Shown: piece by piece, positions 54,910-64,000 of the stretch
How the letters are laid out: each line of letters starts with the position of its first letter
Position numbering within the stretch: the first letter of the stretch is position 1
NCBI RefSeq assembly: GCF_016765775.1
Contig: NZ_JAESVN010000001.1
Coordinates: forward strand, 310,001 to 374,000
Source: Szabonella alba
GTDB lineage: Bacteria; Pseudomonadota; Alphaproteobacteria; Rhodobacterales; Rhodobacteraceae
Length of the DNA stretch: 64,000 nt
Direction of reading: 5' to 3'
Notes under the pieces: model-generated
Told to the model about the DNA's origin: nothing
Database searches by the model: none
The model's input: the letters and a program-made list of their open reading frames with translations, nothing else
Program-made: the position numbers and the translations under genes

Positions 54910-55221
54910 TCAATGCGTCCAGACGCCGCGACGGTTGGTCGCGAAGTTTTCGCCATAGCCGCCCTGACGGATCACCGGCTTGCGCGGTTTCGGTTCGGTC
55001 ACGGTAAAATCAATGCCCTGTGCCTTGGCATAGGTTTCGGCCGCCTCGCGGCTGTCGAACCGCAGGCGGACCTGACTGGCCATATCATCCGAGGACGTCC
55101 AGCCCATCAACGGATCGACCTCACGCGCGCTGGCCGGGGCGAATTCCAGAATCCATTCATGGGTCTTGGCACTGCCGGATTGCATCGCGGTGCGGGCGGG
55201 CTGATAGATGCGGGCGCGCAT
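54910..55221 (-). CDS. NADH:ubiquinone oxidoreductase 18 kDa subunit-like (NDUFS4/ETC complex I family)
   Basis: A 103-residue protein. Its start [19 protein letters not shown] and the core [37 protein letters not shown] match the ETC_C1_NDUFA4 family, an accessory subunit of alphaproteobacterial and mitochondrial complex I. It likely helps assembly near the N module. AGGAG precedes the ATG. The other nuo genes are not in the window, as is common for this subunit. Confidence 0.92.
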   Translation of the reverse strand: MRARIYQPARTAMQSGSAKTHEWILEFAPASAREVDPLMGWTSSDDMASQVRLRFDSREAAETYAKAQGIDFTVTEPKPRKPVIRQGGYGENFATNRRGVWTH

Positions 55222-55326
55222 GGGCGTGGCTCCTTTGCTGGACTGGAGCCATATGGGGGAAAACCATCCGGCTTGGCAAGCCCGGCACGCAGGAACATCC
55301 GCCCTGAAGCCCCCGGGGGGGGGGTG

Positions 55327-55382
55327 CTGTCGGCTGGTCACGGGGAGTGTGGGGTGGGGTGTGTGGTGCGGCCAGCCGACAG
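55327..55382. other. 11-bp stem enclosing a G-rich, quadruplex-like loop
   Basis: CTGTCGGCTGG (55327-55337) and CCAGCCGACAG (55372-55382) are perfect complements. The 34-base loop contains GGGG-AGTGT-GGGG-T-GGGG runs, and a 10-base G run lies just before the stem (55315-55324). An AT-rich stretch with two TTTAAAATT direct repeats (55448 and 55463) follows. It sits in the 451-bp gap between the NDUFS4-like gene and uvrB (divergent). Confidence 0.55.
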
Positions 55383-55672
55383 GCTTTGCTGCTTGCCTGT
55401 TCATCCTGGCAGAAGTCAGACCAATTTACAACCAAAAGATGAGTTTGTTTAAAATTAAGTTCTTTAAAATTGTTTTCGCTTTGACTGGCAAGCCCGGGGC
55501 CTTTGCCGGATGTGCCGGGCTTGCCGACCCTTCCAACCCGCCGAATCGCGGAGAGGGGCGGCGCGGGCTGTCGCATTGGCGGAACGTGCCCCTTGGTCCG
55601 GGGGGCCTTGAAATGGAACAAAAACAGATCAAATTGGGGGTCTGACAGGGAATCGCCTCCGAAGGAACCGGG

Positions 55673-57853
55673 ATGCCGCACAACAACACCAACGCCCCGG
55701 CCGAACGCCCCGAGGTTCTGACCCGTCCCAAGCTTGAGGGCGGGCGCCCCTTCGTGCTGTCCACCCCGTTTCAGCCCGCCGGGGATCAGCCGACCGCGAT
55801 TGCCGAACTGGCCGAAGGCGTGCGCAGCGGTGAACGCAATCAGGTGCTGCTGGGGGCGACCGGAACCGGCAAGACCTTCACCATGGCCAAGATCATCGAG
55901 GAAACCCAGCGCCCCGCGATCATTCTTGCGCCCAACAAGACGCTGGCCGCGCAGCTATATGGTGAATTCAAGGGATTTTTTCCCGACAATGCGGTGGAAT
56001 ATTTCGTCAGCTACTACGACTACTACCAGCCCGAAGCCTATGTCGCGCGGTCTGACACCTATATCGAGAAGGAAAGCCAGATCAACGAACAGATCGACCG
56101 GATGCGCCATTCGGCGACAAGGGCGCTTCTGGAACGCGATGACGTGATCATCGTGGCCTCGGTCTCCTGTATCTACGGCATCGGCTCGGTCGAGACCTAT
56201 TCGGCAATGACACAGGATCTGGTCACCGGGCAGAATTACGACCAGCGACAGGTGATCGCCGAACTGGTGGCCCAGCAATTCCGCCGCAACGATCAGGCGT
56301 TTCAGCGCGGGTCCTTCCGGGTGCGCGGCGATTCGCTTGAGGTCTGGCCAGCCCACCTTGAGGACCGCGCCTGGCGTTTCAGCTTCTTCGGGGAAGAACT
56401 GGAAAGCATTGTCGAGTTCGATCCGCTGACCGGCGCCAAGACCGACACATTCAAGCAGATCCGCATCTATGCCAATTCGCATTACGTCACGCCGCGCCCA
56501 ACGATGCAGCAGGCCATTCAGGGCATCAAACGCGAATTGCGTCAGCGGCTGGATCAGTTGGTGAATGAAGGCAAGCTCTTGGAGGCGCAGCGGCTGGAAC
56601 AGCGCTGCAATTTCGATCTGGAGATGCTGGAGGCGACGGGCGTCTGCAACGGGATCGAGAATTATTCCCGCTATCTGACGGGGCGCGCGCCGGGGGAGCC
56701 GCCGCCGACCCTGTTCGAATTCATTCCCGACAATGCGATTGTCTTTGCCGATGAAAGCCATGTTTCGGTCCCGCAGATCGGCGGCATGTATAAAGGCGAC
56801 TACCGGCGCAAATTCACGCTGGCCGAACACGGGTTCCGCCTGCCCTCCTGCATGGACAACCGGCCTCTGAAGTTTGAGGAATGGGACGCGATGCGCCCGC
56901 AATCGGTGTTCGTCTCGGCCACGCCCTCGGCATGGGAGATCGAACAGGCCGGTGGCGTCTTTGCCGAACAGGTGATCCGTCCCACCGGCCTTCTGGACCC
57001 GATGGTCGAGATCCGCCCCGTCGAATCCCAGGTCGATGACCTGCTGGATGAGATCCGCCGCGTGGCACTCGCCGGGTTGCGCGTGCTGGTCACCGTGCTG
57101 ACGAAGCGCATGGCCGAGGATCTGACCGAATATTTCCACGAACAGGGCATCCGCATCCGCTACATGCATTCGGATATCGACACCATTGAACGCATTGAAA
57201 TCCTGCGCGATCTGCGGCTGGGGGCGTTCGATGTGCTGGTGGGCATCAACCTGCTGCGCGAAGGCCTCGATATTCCCGAATGTGGCCTTGTGGCAATTCT
57301 GGATGCCGACAAGGAGGGGTTCCTGCGCTCGGAAACCAGCCTGATCCAGACCATCGGCCGGGCGGCGCGCAATTCCGATGGCCGCGTCATCATGTATGCC
57401 GACCGCATCACCGGCTCGATGGAGCGTGCCATCGGCGAAACCAACCGCCGCCGCGAAAAGCAGATCGCCTATAACGAGTTGCACGGCATCACGCCCCAGA
57501 CGGTGCGCAAGAATGTCGAGGATGTTCTGGCGGGCCTCTGGCAGGGCGATACCGACATGTCCCGCGTCACCGCCAAGGTGGACAAGCCGCTTGTCGGCCA
57601 GAACCTGGCCGCCCATCTGGATGCGCTGCGGATCCAGATGCGCAAGGCCGCCGAAAATCTGGAATTCGAAGAGGCCGCACGCCTGCGCGATGAGGTCAAG
57701 CGCCTTGAGGCGGTGGAACTGGCGATTTCCGACGATCCGCTGGCGCGTCAGTCAGCGGTCGAGGACGCGGTGGAGGATGCTGTGAAAATGTCGGGACGGT
57801 CCACCGCCGGACGCGCCGGACAACGCGGCGGCAAGGCGCGGCGCCGGAAATAG
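55673..57853 (+). CDS. uvrB: UvrABC excinuclease subunit B
   Basis: A 726-residue DNA repair helicase-like protein. Walker A is [15 protein letters not shown]. The beta-hairpin region [20 protein letters not shown] is canonical, with [14 protein letters not shown] and a C-terminal UVR motif ([20 protein letters not shown]). It verifies damage and positions UvrC. Length is about 50 residues more than E. coli UvrB because of N- and C-terminal extensions. GGAACC precedes the ATG. No perfect GTTC-N7-GTTC LexA box was found upstream. Confidence 0.97.
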   Translation: MPHNNTNAPAERPEVLTRPKLEGGRPFVLSTPFQPAGDQPTAIAELAEGVRSGERNQVLLGATGTGKTFTMAKIIEETQRPAIILAPNKTLAAQLYGEFKGFFPDNAVEYFVSYYDYYQPEAYVARSDTYIEKESQINEQIDRMRHSATRALLERDDVIIVASVSCIYGIGSVETYSAMTQDLVTGQNYDQRQVIAELVAQQFRRNDQAFQRGSFRVRGDSLEVWPAHLEDRAWRFSFFGEELESIVEFDPLTGAKTDTFKQIRIYANSHYVTPRPTMQQAIQGIKRELRQRLDQLVNEGKLLEAQRLEQRCNFDLEMLEATGVCNGIENYSRYLTGRAPGEPPPTLFEFIPDNAIVFADESHVSVPQIGGMYKGDYRRKFTLAEHGFRLPSCMDNRPLKFEEWDAMRPQSVFVSATPSAWEIEQAGGVFAEQVIRPTGLLDPMVEIRPVESQVDDLLDEIRRVALAGLRVLVTVLTKRMAEDLTEYFHEQGIRIRYMHSDIDTIERIEILRDLRLGAFDVLVGINLLREGLDIPECGLVAILDADKEGFLRSETSLIQTIGRAARNSDGRVIMYADRITGSMERAIGETNRRREKQIAYNELHGITPQTVRKNVEDVLAGLWQGDTDMSRVTAKVDKPLVGQNLAAHLDALRIQMRKAAENLEFEEAARLRDEVKRLEAVELAISDDPLARQSAVEDAVEDAVKMSGRSTAGRAGQRGGKARRRK

Positions 57854-57885
57854 CGGCCGGGCCGGGTGCGGGCAAGCGGGGAAAA

Positions 57886-57909
57886 GCGCGCCCCAAGACT
57901 GGGGCGCGC
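57886..57909. terminator. Terminator between uvrB and carB (convergent)
   Basis: GCGCGCCCCA-AGAC-TGGGGCGCGC is a perfect 10-bp stem. Read on the minus strand it is followed by TTTT and lies seven bases past the carB stop. It is also 32 bases past the uvrB stop, so it can serve both transcripts. Confidence 0.8.
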
Positions 57910-57915
57910 GCGCCC

Positions 57916-60900
57916 TTATCCCTGCAGCGTCCGCACCCCATACCCCTCACCCCGGGCCTTCATCGCCGCGACGGCGGCGATGCTGGCGGCGGCGGTGGTG
58001 AAATAGGGGATCTTGTCCATCAGTGCTACACGGCGGATGTCGCGGCTGTCTGCGATGGCCTGACTGCCCTCGGTCGTGTTCAGCACCAGTGCTATATCGG
58101 TGTTCTTCAGCCGGTCCACGATATTCGGGCGGCCTTCATAGACCTTGTTGACAAGGGTCGCCGTCACGCCTTCGACGGCCAGCCAGCTGGCAGTGCCCTT
58201 GGTCGCCACCAGTTCAAACCCCATGGCGACCAGATCGCGCGCGGCAACGGCCAGCGCTGCGGTCTTGTCCATATCCTTGACCGACAGGAAAACGCGCCCC
58301 GCCTCGGGCAGATGCGTGCCCGCCCCCATCTGCGCCTTGAGGAAGGCCAGCGCGAAGCTGCGGTCCCAGCCCATCACCTCCCCGGTAGAGCGCATTTCCG
58401 GCCCCAGCATCGGATCGACACCGGGGAAGCGGGCGAAGGGCAGAACCGCCTCCTTGACCGAGAACCACGGCGTGATCGGATTGGCCAGCGTCAGCGGATC
58501 GGCCAGCGGCAGATCGGTATCCGGGCCGACGCCCTCGGCATAGGGCGCGCGCATCGGGAAATTAGCCAGCGGTTCGCCAGCCATCAGCCGCGCAGCGATG
58601 GACGCAATCGCGCTGTCGGTGGCCTTGGCGACGAACGGCACGGTGCGGCTGGCACGCGGGTTGACCTCCAGCACGAAAATCTCACCATCCTTGATGGCGA
58701 ATTGCACATTCATCAGGCCGACCACATTCAGCGCGCGGGCCATGGCGACGGTCTGATCCTTCAGCGCCGCAATGGTTTCAGGCGTCAGCGAATGGGGCGG
58801 CAGGCAGCAGGCGCTGTCCCCGGAATGGACGCCCGCCTCTTCGATATGTTCCATGATGCCCGCAACATGAACGTTGTGACCGTCCGACAGCGCATCGACA
58901 TCCACCTCGATCGCGCCCGAAAGATAGCTGTCCAGCAGGACCGGGTTCTTGCCCGACACCTGCACGGCCTCGCGGATATAGCGTTCAAGCTGCGCGTCAT
59001 CGCGGATGATCTCCATCGCGCGGCCCCCCAGCACGAAGGAGGGGCGGATCACCAGCGGATAGCCGACTTCGGCGGCAACGGCGAAGGCCTCGTCCCGGCT
59101 GCGCGCGGTGCCGTTGACGGGTTGCCTGAGGTTCAGGCTGTGCAGCAGTTTCTGGAACCGCTCCCGGTCCTCGGCCAGATCAATAGCATCGGGCGTGGTG
59201 CCAAGGATCGGGATGCCTTCCTCATGCAGCGCATTGGCCAGTTTCAGCGGGGTCTGTCCGCCGAACTGCACGATCACGCCATGCAGGGTGCCGTTATCCT
59301 GTTCAACCCGCAGAATCTCCAGCACATGTTCCAGTGTCAGAGGTTCGAAATACAACCGGTCCGATGTGTCATAGTCAGTGGAAACCGTTTCCGGGTTGCA
59401 GTTGACCATGATGGTCTCATAGCCCGCCTCGGTCAGCGCATAGCAGGCATGACAGCAGCAGTAATCAAACTCGATCCCCTGACCGATGCGGTTGGGGCCA
59501 CCGCCAAGGATAACCACCTTTTTCGCGCCCGAAGGCCGCGCCTCGCATTCCGCCTCACCCATCACGGGGGTTTCATAGGTCGAATACATATAGGGCGTCT
59601 GTGCCTCGAACTCGGCAGCACAGGTGTCGATGCGCTTGAACACGGCATTGACGCCCAGATTGCGCCGGGCGCGGCGCACCTGACCCTCCTCGCGGCCGGT
59701 CAGTTTTGCCAGTCGGGCATCGGTGAAACCCAGCATCTTGACGCGGCGCAGACCATCCGCCGAAACGGGCAGGCCATCGTGGCGGATCTTGGCCTCGGCC
59801 TCGATGATCTCACGGATGCGGGCAAGGAACCACGGATCGAAGGCGGTCGCGCCGTTGATCTCCTCATCCGTCAGCCCGTGGCGCATCGCTTGCGCGATGA
59901 CGCGGATCCGGTCGGGGGTCTGCAGCGACAGCGCCTTGAAGATCGGGGCGCGGTCGCCCGATTTCTCATCCAGACCGGGGATCGCGATTTCGTCAAAGCC
60001 CGAAAGCCCGGTCTCCATCGAGGCCAGCGCCTTCTGCATCGATTCGTGGATCGTGCGGCCGATGGCCATGACCTCACCCACCGATTTCATTGCCGTGGTC
60101 AGATGCGGCTCGGATCCGGGGAATTTTTCAAAGGCGAAACGCGGGATCTTGGTCACGACATAGTCGATGGAGGGCTCGAAACTGGCGGGCGTGACCTTGG
60201 TGATGTCATTGTCCAGCTCATCCAGCGTGTAGCCGACGGCCAGTTTTGCGGCGATCTTGGCGATGGGAAAGCCCGTGGCTTTTGACGCCAGCGCCGAGGA
60301 GCGCGACACGCGCGGGTTCATCTCGATCACGACCATGCGCCCATCGGCGGGGTTGATCGCCCATTGCACATTGGATCCGCCGGTTTCGACCCCGATTTCA
60401 CGCAGCACGGCAATACTGCCGTTGCGCATGATCTGATATTCCTTGTCGGTCAGGGTCAGCGCCGGGGCCACGGTGATCGAATCGCCGGTATGCACGCCCA
60501 TCGGGTCCACATTCTCGATGGAACAGATGATGATGGCATTGTCGGCAGTGTCGCGCACCACCTCCATCTCATATTCCTTCCAGCCCAGAAGGGATTCGTC
60601 GACAAGGATCTGCGCCATGGGCGAGGCTTCCAGCCCCGAACGGCAGATCGCCTCGTAATCGTCGCGGTTATAGGCAACTCCGCCCCCGGTGCCGCCAAGG
60701 GTGAAGGCCGGGCGGATGATCGCGGGCAGGCCGACATAGTCCAGCGCCGCAACAGCCTCGGCCACCCCGGCACTGATGTCATATTTGCCATTGTCGCGTT
60801 TCGGCGCGGCGATGATGGTCGCCTTGGGGTTTTCCAGCCCGATCCGGTCCATCGCCTCGCGGAACAATTTGCGATCTTCTGCCATTTCAATGGCCGCCCG

Positions 60901-61257
60901 CTTGGCACCGATCAGTTCAACATTATACTTTTCCAACACTCCCAGATCGGCCAGTGCCAGCGCGGTGTTCAGACCCGTCTGCCCGCCCATCGTCGGCAGC
61001 AGCGCATCGGGCCGTTCCTTTTCGATGATCTTGGCCACAACCTCAGGCGTGATAGGTTCGATATAGGTGGCATCGGCCAGACCCGGATCGGTCATGATCG
61101 TCGCAGGGTTCGAGTTGACGAGGATGACGCGATAGCCTTCCTCACGCAGGGCCTTGCAGGCCTGTGCACCGGAATAGTCGAACTCGCAGGCCTGACCGAT
61201 GATGATGGGTCCCGCACCGATGATCATGATGGATTTGATGTCGGTTCTTTTCGGCAT
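57916..61257 (-). CDS. carB: Carbamoyl-phosphate synthase large chain
   Basis: A 1113-residue protein. It has two ATP-grasp halves: N-terminal [20 protein letters not shown], second half [22 protein letters not shown]-terminal allosteric (MGS-like) domain ends [12 protein letters not shown]. It makes carbamoyl phosphate from bicarbonate, ammonia and two ATP for arginine and pyrimidine synthesis. ATG 61257 begins the family start [10 protein letters not shown]. carA is not adjacent. It is divergent from pabB (160 bp gap). Confidence 0.98.
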   Translation of the reverse strand: MPKRTDIKSIMIIGAGPIIIGQACEFDYSGAQACKALREEGYRVILVNSNPATIMTDPGLADATYIEPITPEVVAKIIEKERPDALLPTMGGQTGLNTALALADLGVLEKYNVELIGAKRAAIEMAEDRKLFREAMDRIGLENPKATIIAAPKRDNGKYDISAGVAEAVAALDYVGLPAIIRPAFTLGGTGGGVAYNRDDYEAICRSGLEASPMAQILVDESLLGWKEYEMEVVRDTADNAIIICSIENVDPMGVHTGDSITVAPALTLTDKEYQIMRNGSIAVLREIGVETGGSNVQWAINPADGRMVVIEMNPRVSRSSALASKATGFPIAKIAAKLAVGYTLDELDNDITKVTPASFEPSIDYVVTKIPRFAFEKFPGSEPHLTTAMKSVGEVMAIGRTIHESMQKALASMETGLSGFDEIAIPGLDEKSGDRAPIFKALSLQTPDRIRVIAQAMRHGLTDEEINGATAFDPWFLARIREIIEAEAKIRHDGLPVSADGLRRVKMLGFTDARLAKLTGREEGQVRRARRNLGVNAVFKRIDTCAAEFEAQTPYMYSTYETPVMGEAECEARPSGAKKVVILGGGPNRIGQGIEFDYCCCHACYALTEAGYETIMVNCNPETVSTDYDTSDRLYFEPLTLEHVLEILRVEQDNGTLHGVIVQFGGQTPLKLANALHEEGIPILGTTPDAIDLAEDRERFQKLLHSLNLRQPVNGTARSRDEAFAVAAEVGYPLVIRPSFVLGGRAMEIIRDDAQLERYIREAVQVSGKNPVLLDSYLSGAIEVDVDALSDGHNVHVAGIMEHIEEAGVHSGDSACCLPPHSLTPETIAALKDQTVAMARALNVVGLMNVQFAIKDGEIFVLEVNPRASRTVPFVAKATDSAIASIAARLMAGEPLANFPMRAPYAEGVGPDTDLPLADPLTLANPITPWFSVKEAVLPFARFPGVDPMLGPEMRSTGEVMGWDRSFALAFLKAQMGAGTHLPEAGRVFLSVKDMDKTAALAVAARDLVAMGFELVATKGTASWLAVEGVTATLVNKVYEGRPNIVDRLKNTDIALVLNTTEGSQAIADSRDIRRVALMDKIPYFTTAAASIAAVAAMKARGEGYGVRTLQG

Positions 61258-61417
61258 GGTCGGCCTCGCATAAGGGTAACCGGACCCTCGACAGGGCCGG
61301 GCAGTTGGATCGCAAGCATCGCGCAAATTGGCGTGGGTTTAAGGTGCAAGGCCGGGGGGCGCAACCCTGATCCGATGCGTCGTTCGGCACCTCGCGGCGG
61401 GCGGGGGGACGTGCTAC

Positions 61418-62578
61418 ATGCCCGGGCAGCAGGAAGCGGGGGACTATGAAGCGGGGGACTGTGGCGTGATCCTGTGCGAGAACGGGCCCGATGGGCGTTT
61501 CGCCCGTTTCAACCCGCGCGACGTCGTGGTGGCGCGGGCGGCGGATGAGGTCGCGCCGGCGCTGGCGCGGCTGGATGCGGCGCGGGCGGCGGGTGCTTGG
61601 GTCGCGGGCTGGATGGCCTATGAGGCGGGCTATGCGCTGGAGCCACGGCTTGCGCGGCTGATGCCCGCCGATCCCGGGCCGCTGCTGGCCTTCGGAATCT
61701 GCGATGCGCCGTCGGACGCGGTCCTGCCGGACGGCGCGGGAAAGATGAGCATGCCCCGGCCGGTGGTGACGCGCGACACCTATGACGCGGCCTTTGCGCA
61801 AGTGGCGGCCTTTATCGCGGCAGGGGATTGCTACCAGATCAACCTGACCTTTCCGATGACCGCGACGCTGACAAGCGGCTCGGCGCTGGGGCTTTATGCA
61901 GCACTGCGCGGCAGGCAGGCGGTCGGCCATGGCGGCTTTGCCGATTTCGGGGCGGCGGCGGATCTGCCGGTGATGATTTCGCGCAGTCCGGAGCTGTTTT
62001 TCCGCACCGATGCCGCAGGCCGTATCGTCGCGCGCCCCATGAAGGGCACCGCGCCGCGCCATCCCGATCCGGTGCGCGATCAGGCCATTATTCAGGAATT
62101 GTCCGAAAGTGAAAAGGTCCGTGCCGAAAATCTGATGATTGTGGATTTGCTGCGCAATGATATTGGCAGGATTTCACAAATCGGTTCGGTCCGCGTGCCC
62201 GAGTTGTATGCCGTGGAAAGCTTTGCCACCCTGCATCAGATGTCCAGCCGGGTAGAGGGGGTTCTGACCGGCCCGCCGCTGCTGTCGCAACTGATGCCCG
62301 CGCTGTTTCCCTGCGGATCGGTCACCGGCGCGCCGAAGATCCGCGCGATGGAGATCATCCATGAGCTGGAACCCTTCCCGCGTGGCCTCTATTGCGGTGC
62401 CTTCGGCTGGATGGGGCCGGACGGGGCTTCGTCCTTTAATGTGACGATCCGCACGCTGTCGCTTTGGGGTGACCGGATCACCATGAATGTGGGCGGCGGT
62501 GTCGTGGCCGATAGCACCGCACAAGGGGAATGGGAGGAGGCGCTGTGGAAAGCGCGTTTCGCGATGCCGCAGATGTAA
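61418..62578 (+). CDS. pabB: Aminodeoxychorismate synthase component I
   Basis: A 386-residue chorismate-binding enzyme. Key motifs are GDCYQINLTFPM, ARPMKGTAPR (Lys typical of PabB rather than Ala of TrpE), LLRNDIGRI and GSVTGAPKIRAME. It makes 4-amino-4-deoxychorismate for folate. The N-terminus has an in-frame 15-bp tandem duplication (EAGDYEAGDC). A GTG at 61466 is an alternative start. The pabC gene overlaps its 3' end by 34 bp. Confidence 0.9.
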   Translation: MPGQQEAGDYEAGDCGVILCENGPDGRFARFNPRDVVVARAADEVAPALARLDAARAAGAWVAGWMAYEAGYALEPRLARLMPADPGPLLAFGICDAPSDAVLPDGAGKMSMPRPVVTRDTYDAAFAQVAAFIAAGDCYQINLTFPMTATLTSGSALGLYAALRGRQAVGHGGFADFGAAADLPVMISRSPELFFRTDAAGRIVARPMKGTAPRHPDPVRDQAIIQELSESEKVRAENLMIVDLLRNDIGRISQIGSVRVPELYAVESFATLHQMSSRVEGVLTGPPLLSQLMPALFPCGSVTGAPKIRAMEIIHELEPFPRGLYCGAFGWMGPDGASSFNVTIRTLSLWGDRITMNVGGGVVADSTAQGEWEEALWKARFAMPQM

Positions 62579-63183
62579 GCCTGATCGAGACGCTGGGCTG
62601 GACCGGGCAGGATTTCCCGCGGCTGGCCCTGCATCTGGGCCGTCTGTCCCGCTCGGCCGCCCGGATGGGGCGTCCCTGCAATCCTGCCATGGCCGAAGCC
62701 GCATTGCGCAACGCGGCTCCGCCGGGGCCTGCCCGCATGCGCCTTCTGCTGGATGCGGTGGGGCGGGTGACGGTCACCGCCGCAGATTTTACGCCCGCCC
62801 CGGCGGTCTGGCGCGTCGGGCTGGCCGACACGCGGCTGGACCCGGACGATCCCTGGCTGACGCTGAAATCCACCCGCCGCGCGGTCTATGACACGGCCCG
62901 GGCCGCGCTGCCCGCAGGGTTGGATGAGGTGATCTTCCTCAATCACCGCGATGAGGTCTGCGAGGGCACGATCACATCGCTGTTCTTCGACCGGGGACAG
63001 GGCTGGCGCACGCCGCCGCTGCAATCGGGGCTGTTGCCGGGTGTCCTGCGCGCCGAATTGCTGGCGGCAGGAACGCTGCGTGAGGAAGTGCTGACTGCCG
63101 CGGATCTGCCGCTTGTGCGCTTGCGGCTTGGCAATTCCCTGCGCGGGCTGGCCCCGGCAGAGCTTTGCCCCCCGGAAATTTAG
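62545..63183 (+). CDS. pabC: Aminodeoxychorismate lyase-like PLP enzyme
   Basis: A 212-residue class IV aminotransferase-fold protein. The PLP lysine is in LKSTRRAVYD, and EVCEGTITSLFF and the C-terminal PLVRLRLGNSLRGL fit PabC/BCAT. It releases 4-aminobenzoate from aminodeoxychorismate. GTG 62545 lies seven bases after GGAGG and is preferred over ATG 62530. The overlap with pabB implies coupling. Confidence 0.88.
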   Translation: MESAFRDAADVSLIETLGWTGQDFPRLALHLGRLSRSAARMGRPCNPAMAEAALRNAAPPGPARMRLLLDAVGRVTVTAADFTPAPAVWRVGLADTRLDPDDPWLTLKSTRRAVYDTARAALPAGLDEVIFLNHRDEVCEGTITSLFFDRGQGWRTPPLQSGLLPGVLRAELLAAGTLREEVLTAADLPLVRLRLGNSLRGLAPAELCPPEI

Positions 63184-63195
63184 CCCTGAAACGCT

Positions 63196-64000
63196 TCAGG
63201 CGCGGCTCAACTGCACCGCCAGAATCCCCAGGGCGGTGATGGCGACACCAACCAGATCCCAGGGGCCCAGCGTCTCCCCCAGAAGGACGGCCGCGATCGC
63301 CACCCCGAAGGCGGGGTTGAGAAAGTGGAAGGTCGCCGCCCGCACCGCACCGATCCGCCCCACCAGCGCGAACCACAGAAGTGTCGCGGCAAGGCCCGGG
63401 ATCAGACATTGATAGACAAAGGCGATGATCCAGCGGGCAGAAAGTGTGATCTCGGGCGTTTCGGTCAGGGCCGAGACAAGGCCAAGCGCGCCCGCGCCCA
63501 CCAGCATCTGCAGCCCCACGATCATCAGCAGATTGCCGCTGCCCGATGCGCCGCGCACCGACAGCGTGGCAATCGCCAGCGCCAGCGCACCCAGAATGCA
63601 GATCGCGACACCCAGCGGATCAGCCCCGCCCGACAGCCGCGTCCCCATGATCAGCAGCACCCCCGCCATGCCCGTCACCAGCCCCAATAGGCCAAGCGGT
63701 GAACTGCGCTGCCCCAGGAAGGCCCAGCCCAGCCCCGCCACGATCAGCGGCATGGATGAGGCGATGATCGCGGCCAGCGATCCGTCGATCCATTGCATCG
63801 CGACGAAGTAAAGCCCGAGATACAGCGCGTTCTGGCAAAGCCCGAAGATCAGGACCGCGCGGGCCTGCGTGCCGCGAAAGCCGCCCGGCAGGTGCCAGCT
63901 TTGCCCCATGGCGCGGGCCAGTGCGACAGCAATCAACCCCGTCACCAGAAAGCGCGCGGCCAGCGACATCAGCGGCGGCGCATCGGCCACGATGATCTTG
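63196..64000 (-). CDS. EamA/DMT-family transporter, N-terminus cut by window edge
   Basis: About 268 residues visible, with eight to nine hydrophobic helices and an EamA pattern (MSLAARFLVTGLIAVALAR, SMPLIVAGLGWAFLGQRSS, TFHFLNPAFGVAIAAVLLGE). The reading frame runs off the right edge, upstream of the first helix seen, so the start is outside. It converges on pabC with 12 bp between stops. Substrate unknown. Confidence 0.85.
   Translation of the reverse strand, partial: KIIVADAPPLMSLAARFLVTGLIAVALARAMGQSWHLPGGFRGTQARAVLIFGLCQNALYLGLYFVAMQWIDGSLAAIIASSMPLIVAGLGWAFLGQRSSPLGLLGLVTGMAGVLLIMGTRLSGGADPLGVAICILGALALAIATLSVRGASGSGNLLMIVGLQMLVGAGALGLVSALTETPEITLSARWIIAFVYQCLIPGLAATLLWFALVGRIGAVRAATFHFLNPAFGVAIAAVLLGETLGPWDLVGVAITALGILAVQLSRA

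Noticed and set aside
55440..55490. Possible LexA box upstream of uvrB (GTTC repeats)
   Set aside because: GTTT-N8-GTTC and GTTC-N9-GTTT miss the alphaproteobacterial GTTC-N7-GTTC spacing.

Overview
The window is high-GC, gene-dense DNA that looks chromosomal and comes from an alphaproteobacterium, most likely Rhodobacterales (Paracoccus/Rhodobacter-like). Supporting signs are groES-groEL behind a CIRCE operator, a gene for the NDUFS4-like 18 kDa complex I subunit, an H-NOX gene paired with a diguanylate cyclase, the ArgP/LysE pair, and a Kdo-type sugar pathway. I see no rRNA, CRISPR array, prophage, insertion sequence or replication origin. One tRNA gene, tRNA-Arg(TCT), is present.

Layout. 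1-9.3 kb: metallophosphoesterase end, Lhr-like helicase, argP/lysE pair, then surface-sugar precursor genes (kdsB, kpsF, a galE-like gene, a UDP-glucuronate 4-epimerase-like gene) and an EamA transporter. 9.4-14.3 kb: H-NOX plus diguanylate cyclase, cold-shock protein, dtd, sugar kinase, purC. 14.4-20 kb: a compact six-gene minus-strand operon encoding a 27-residue membrane peptide, XpaC-like protein, TelA-like protein, DUF2927 lipoprotein, SPFH-GYF protein and a zinc-ribbon membrane protein. It looks like an envelope-stress or membrane-scaffold system. 20-25.3 kb: rluB-like gene, SDR, sugar-acid dehydratase, azlCD. 25.3-38 kb: a biosynthetic operon (PKS, glycosyltransferase, NRPS, phosphopantetheinyl transferase) with overlapping or nearly touching genes. 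38.4-47.7 kb: an exopolysaccharide locus (ligase/polymerase, WecG-type transferase, GT2, BY-kinase-like ATPase, Wzz, ExoY-like initiating transferase, Wzx flippase). 47.8-64 kb: enolase-superfamily gene, acyl-CoA synthetase, groESL, pseudouridine synthase, tRNA-Arg, GNAT, NDUFS4-like gene, uvrB, carB, pabB, pabC and a second EamA transporter cut by the right edge.

How the parts fit. The NRPS carries an N-terminal formyltransferase, a remnant condensation region, and an adenylation domain split by a luciferase-like monooxygenase. A hand-read specificity code suggests glycine. The PKS has the order KS-AT-KR-DH-ACP-TE, and its own PPTase closes the operon. The predicted product is a short formylated, oxidised amino-acid/polyketide. 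The glycosyltransferase between the two megasynthases and the adjacent polysaccharide genes hint at glycosylation or surface attachment.

Regulatory signals of note: the palindrome TGGTATACCA, a UxuR/ExuR-like GntR operator, lies upstream of both the sugar-acid dehydratase (24.18 kb) and the enolase-superfamily gene (47.83 kb). Phased CTGACAG half-sites lie before the WecG gene, a structured leader precedes the BY-kinase gene, and an 11-bp stem with a G-quadruplex-like loop lies upstream of uvrB. Start codons were chosen from ribosome binding sites, overlaps and family start positions; where this is uncertain the entry says so.
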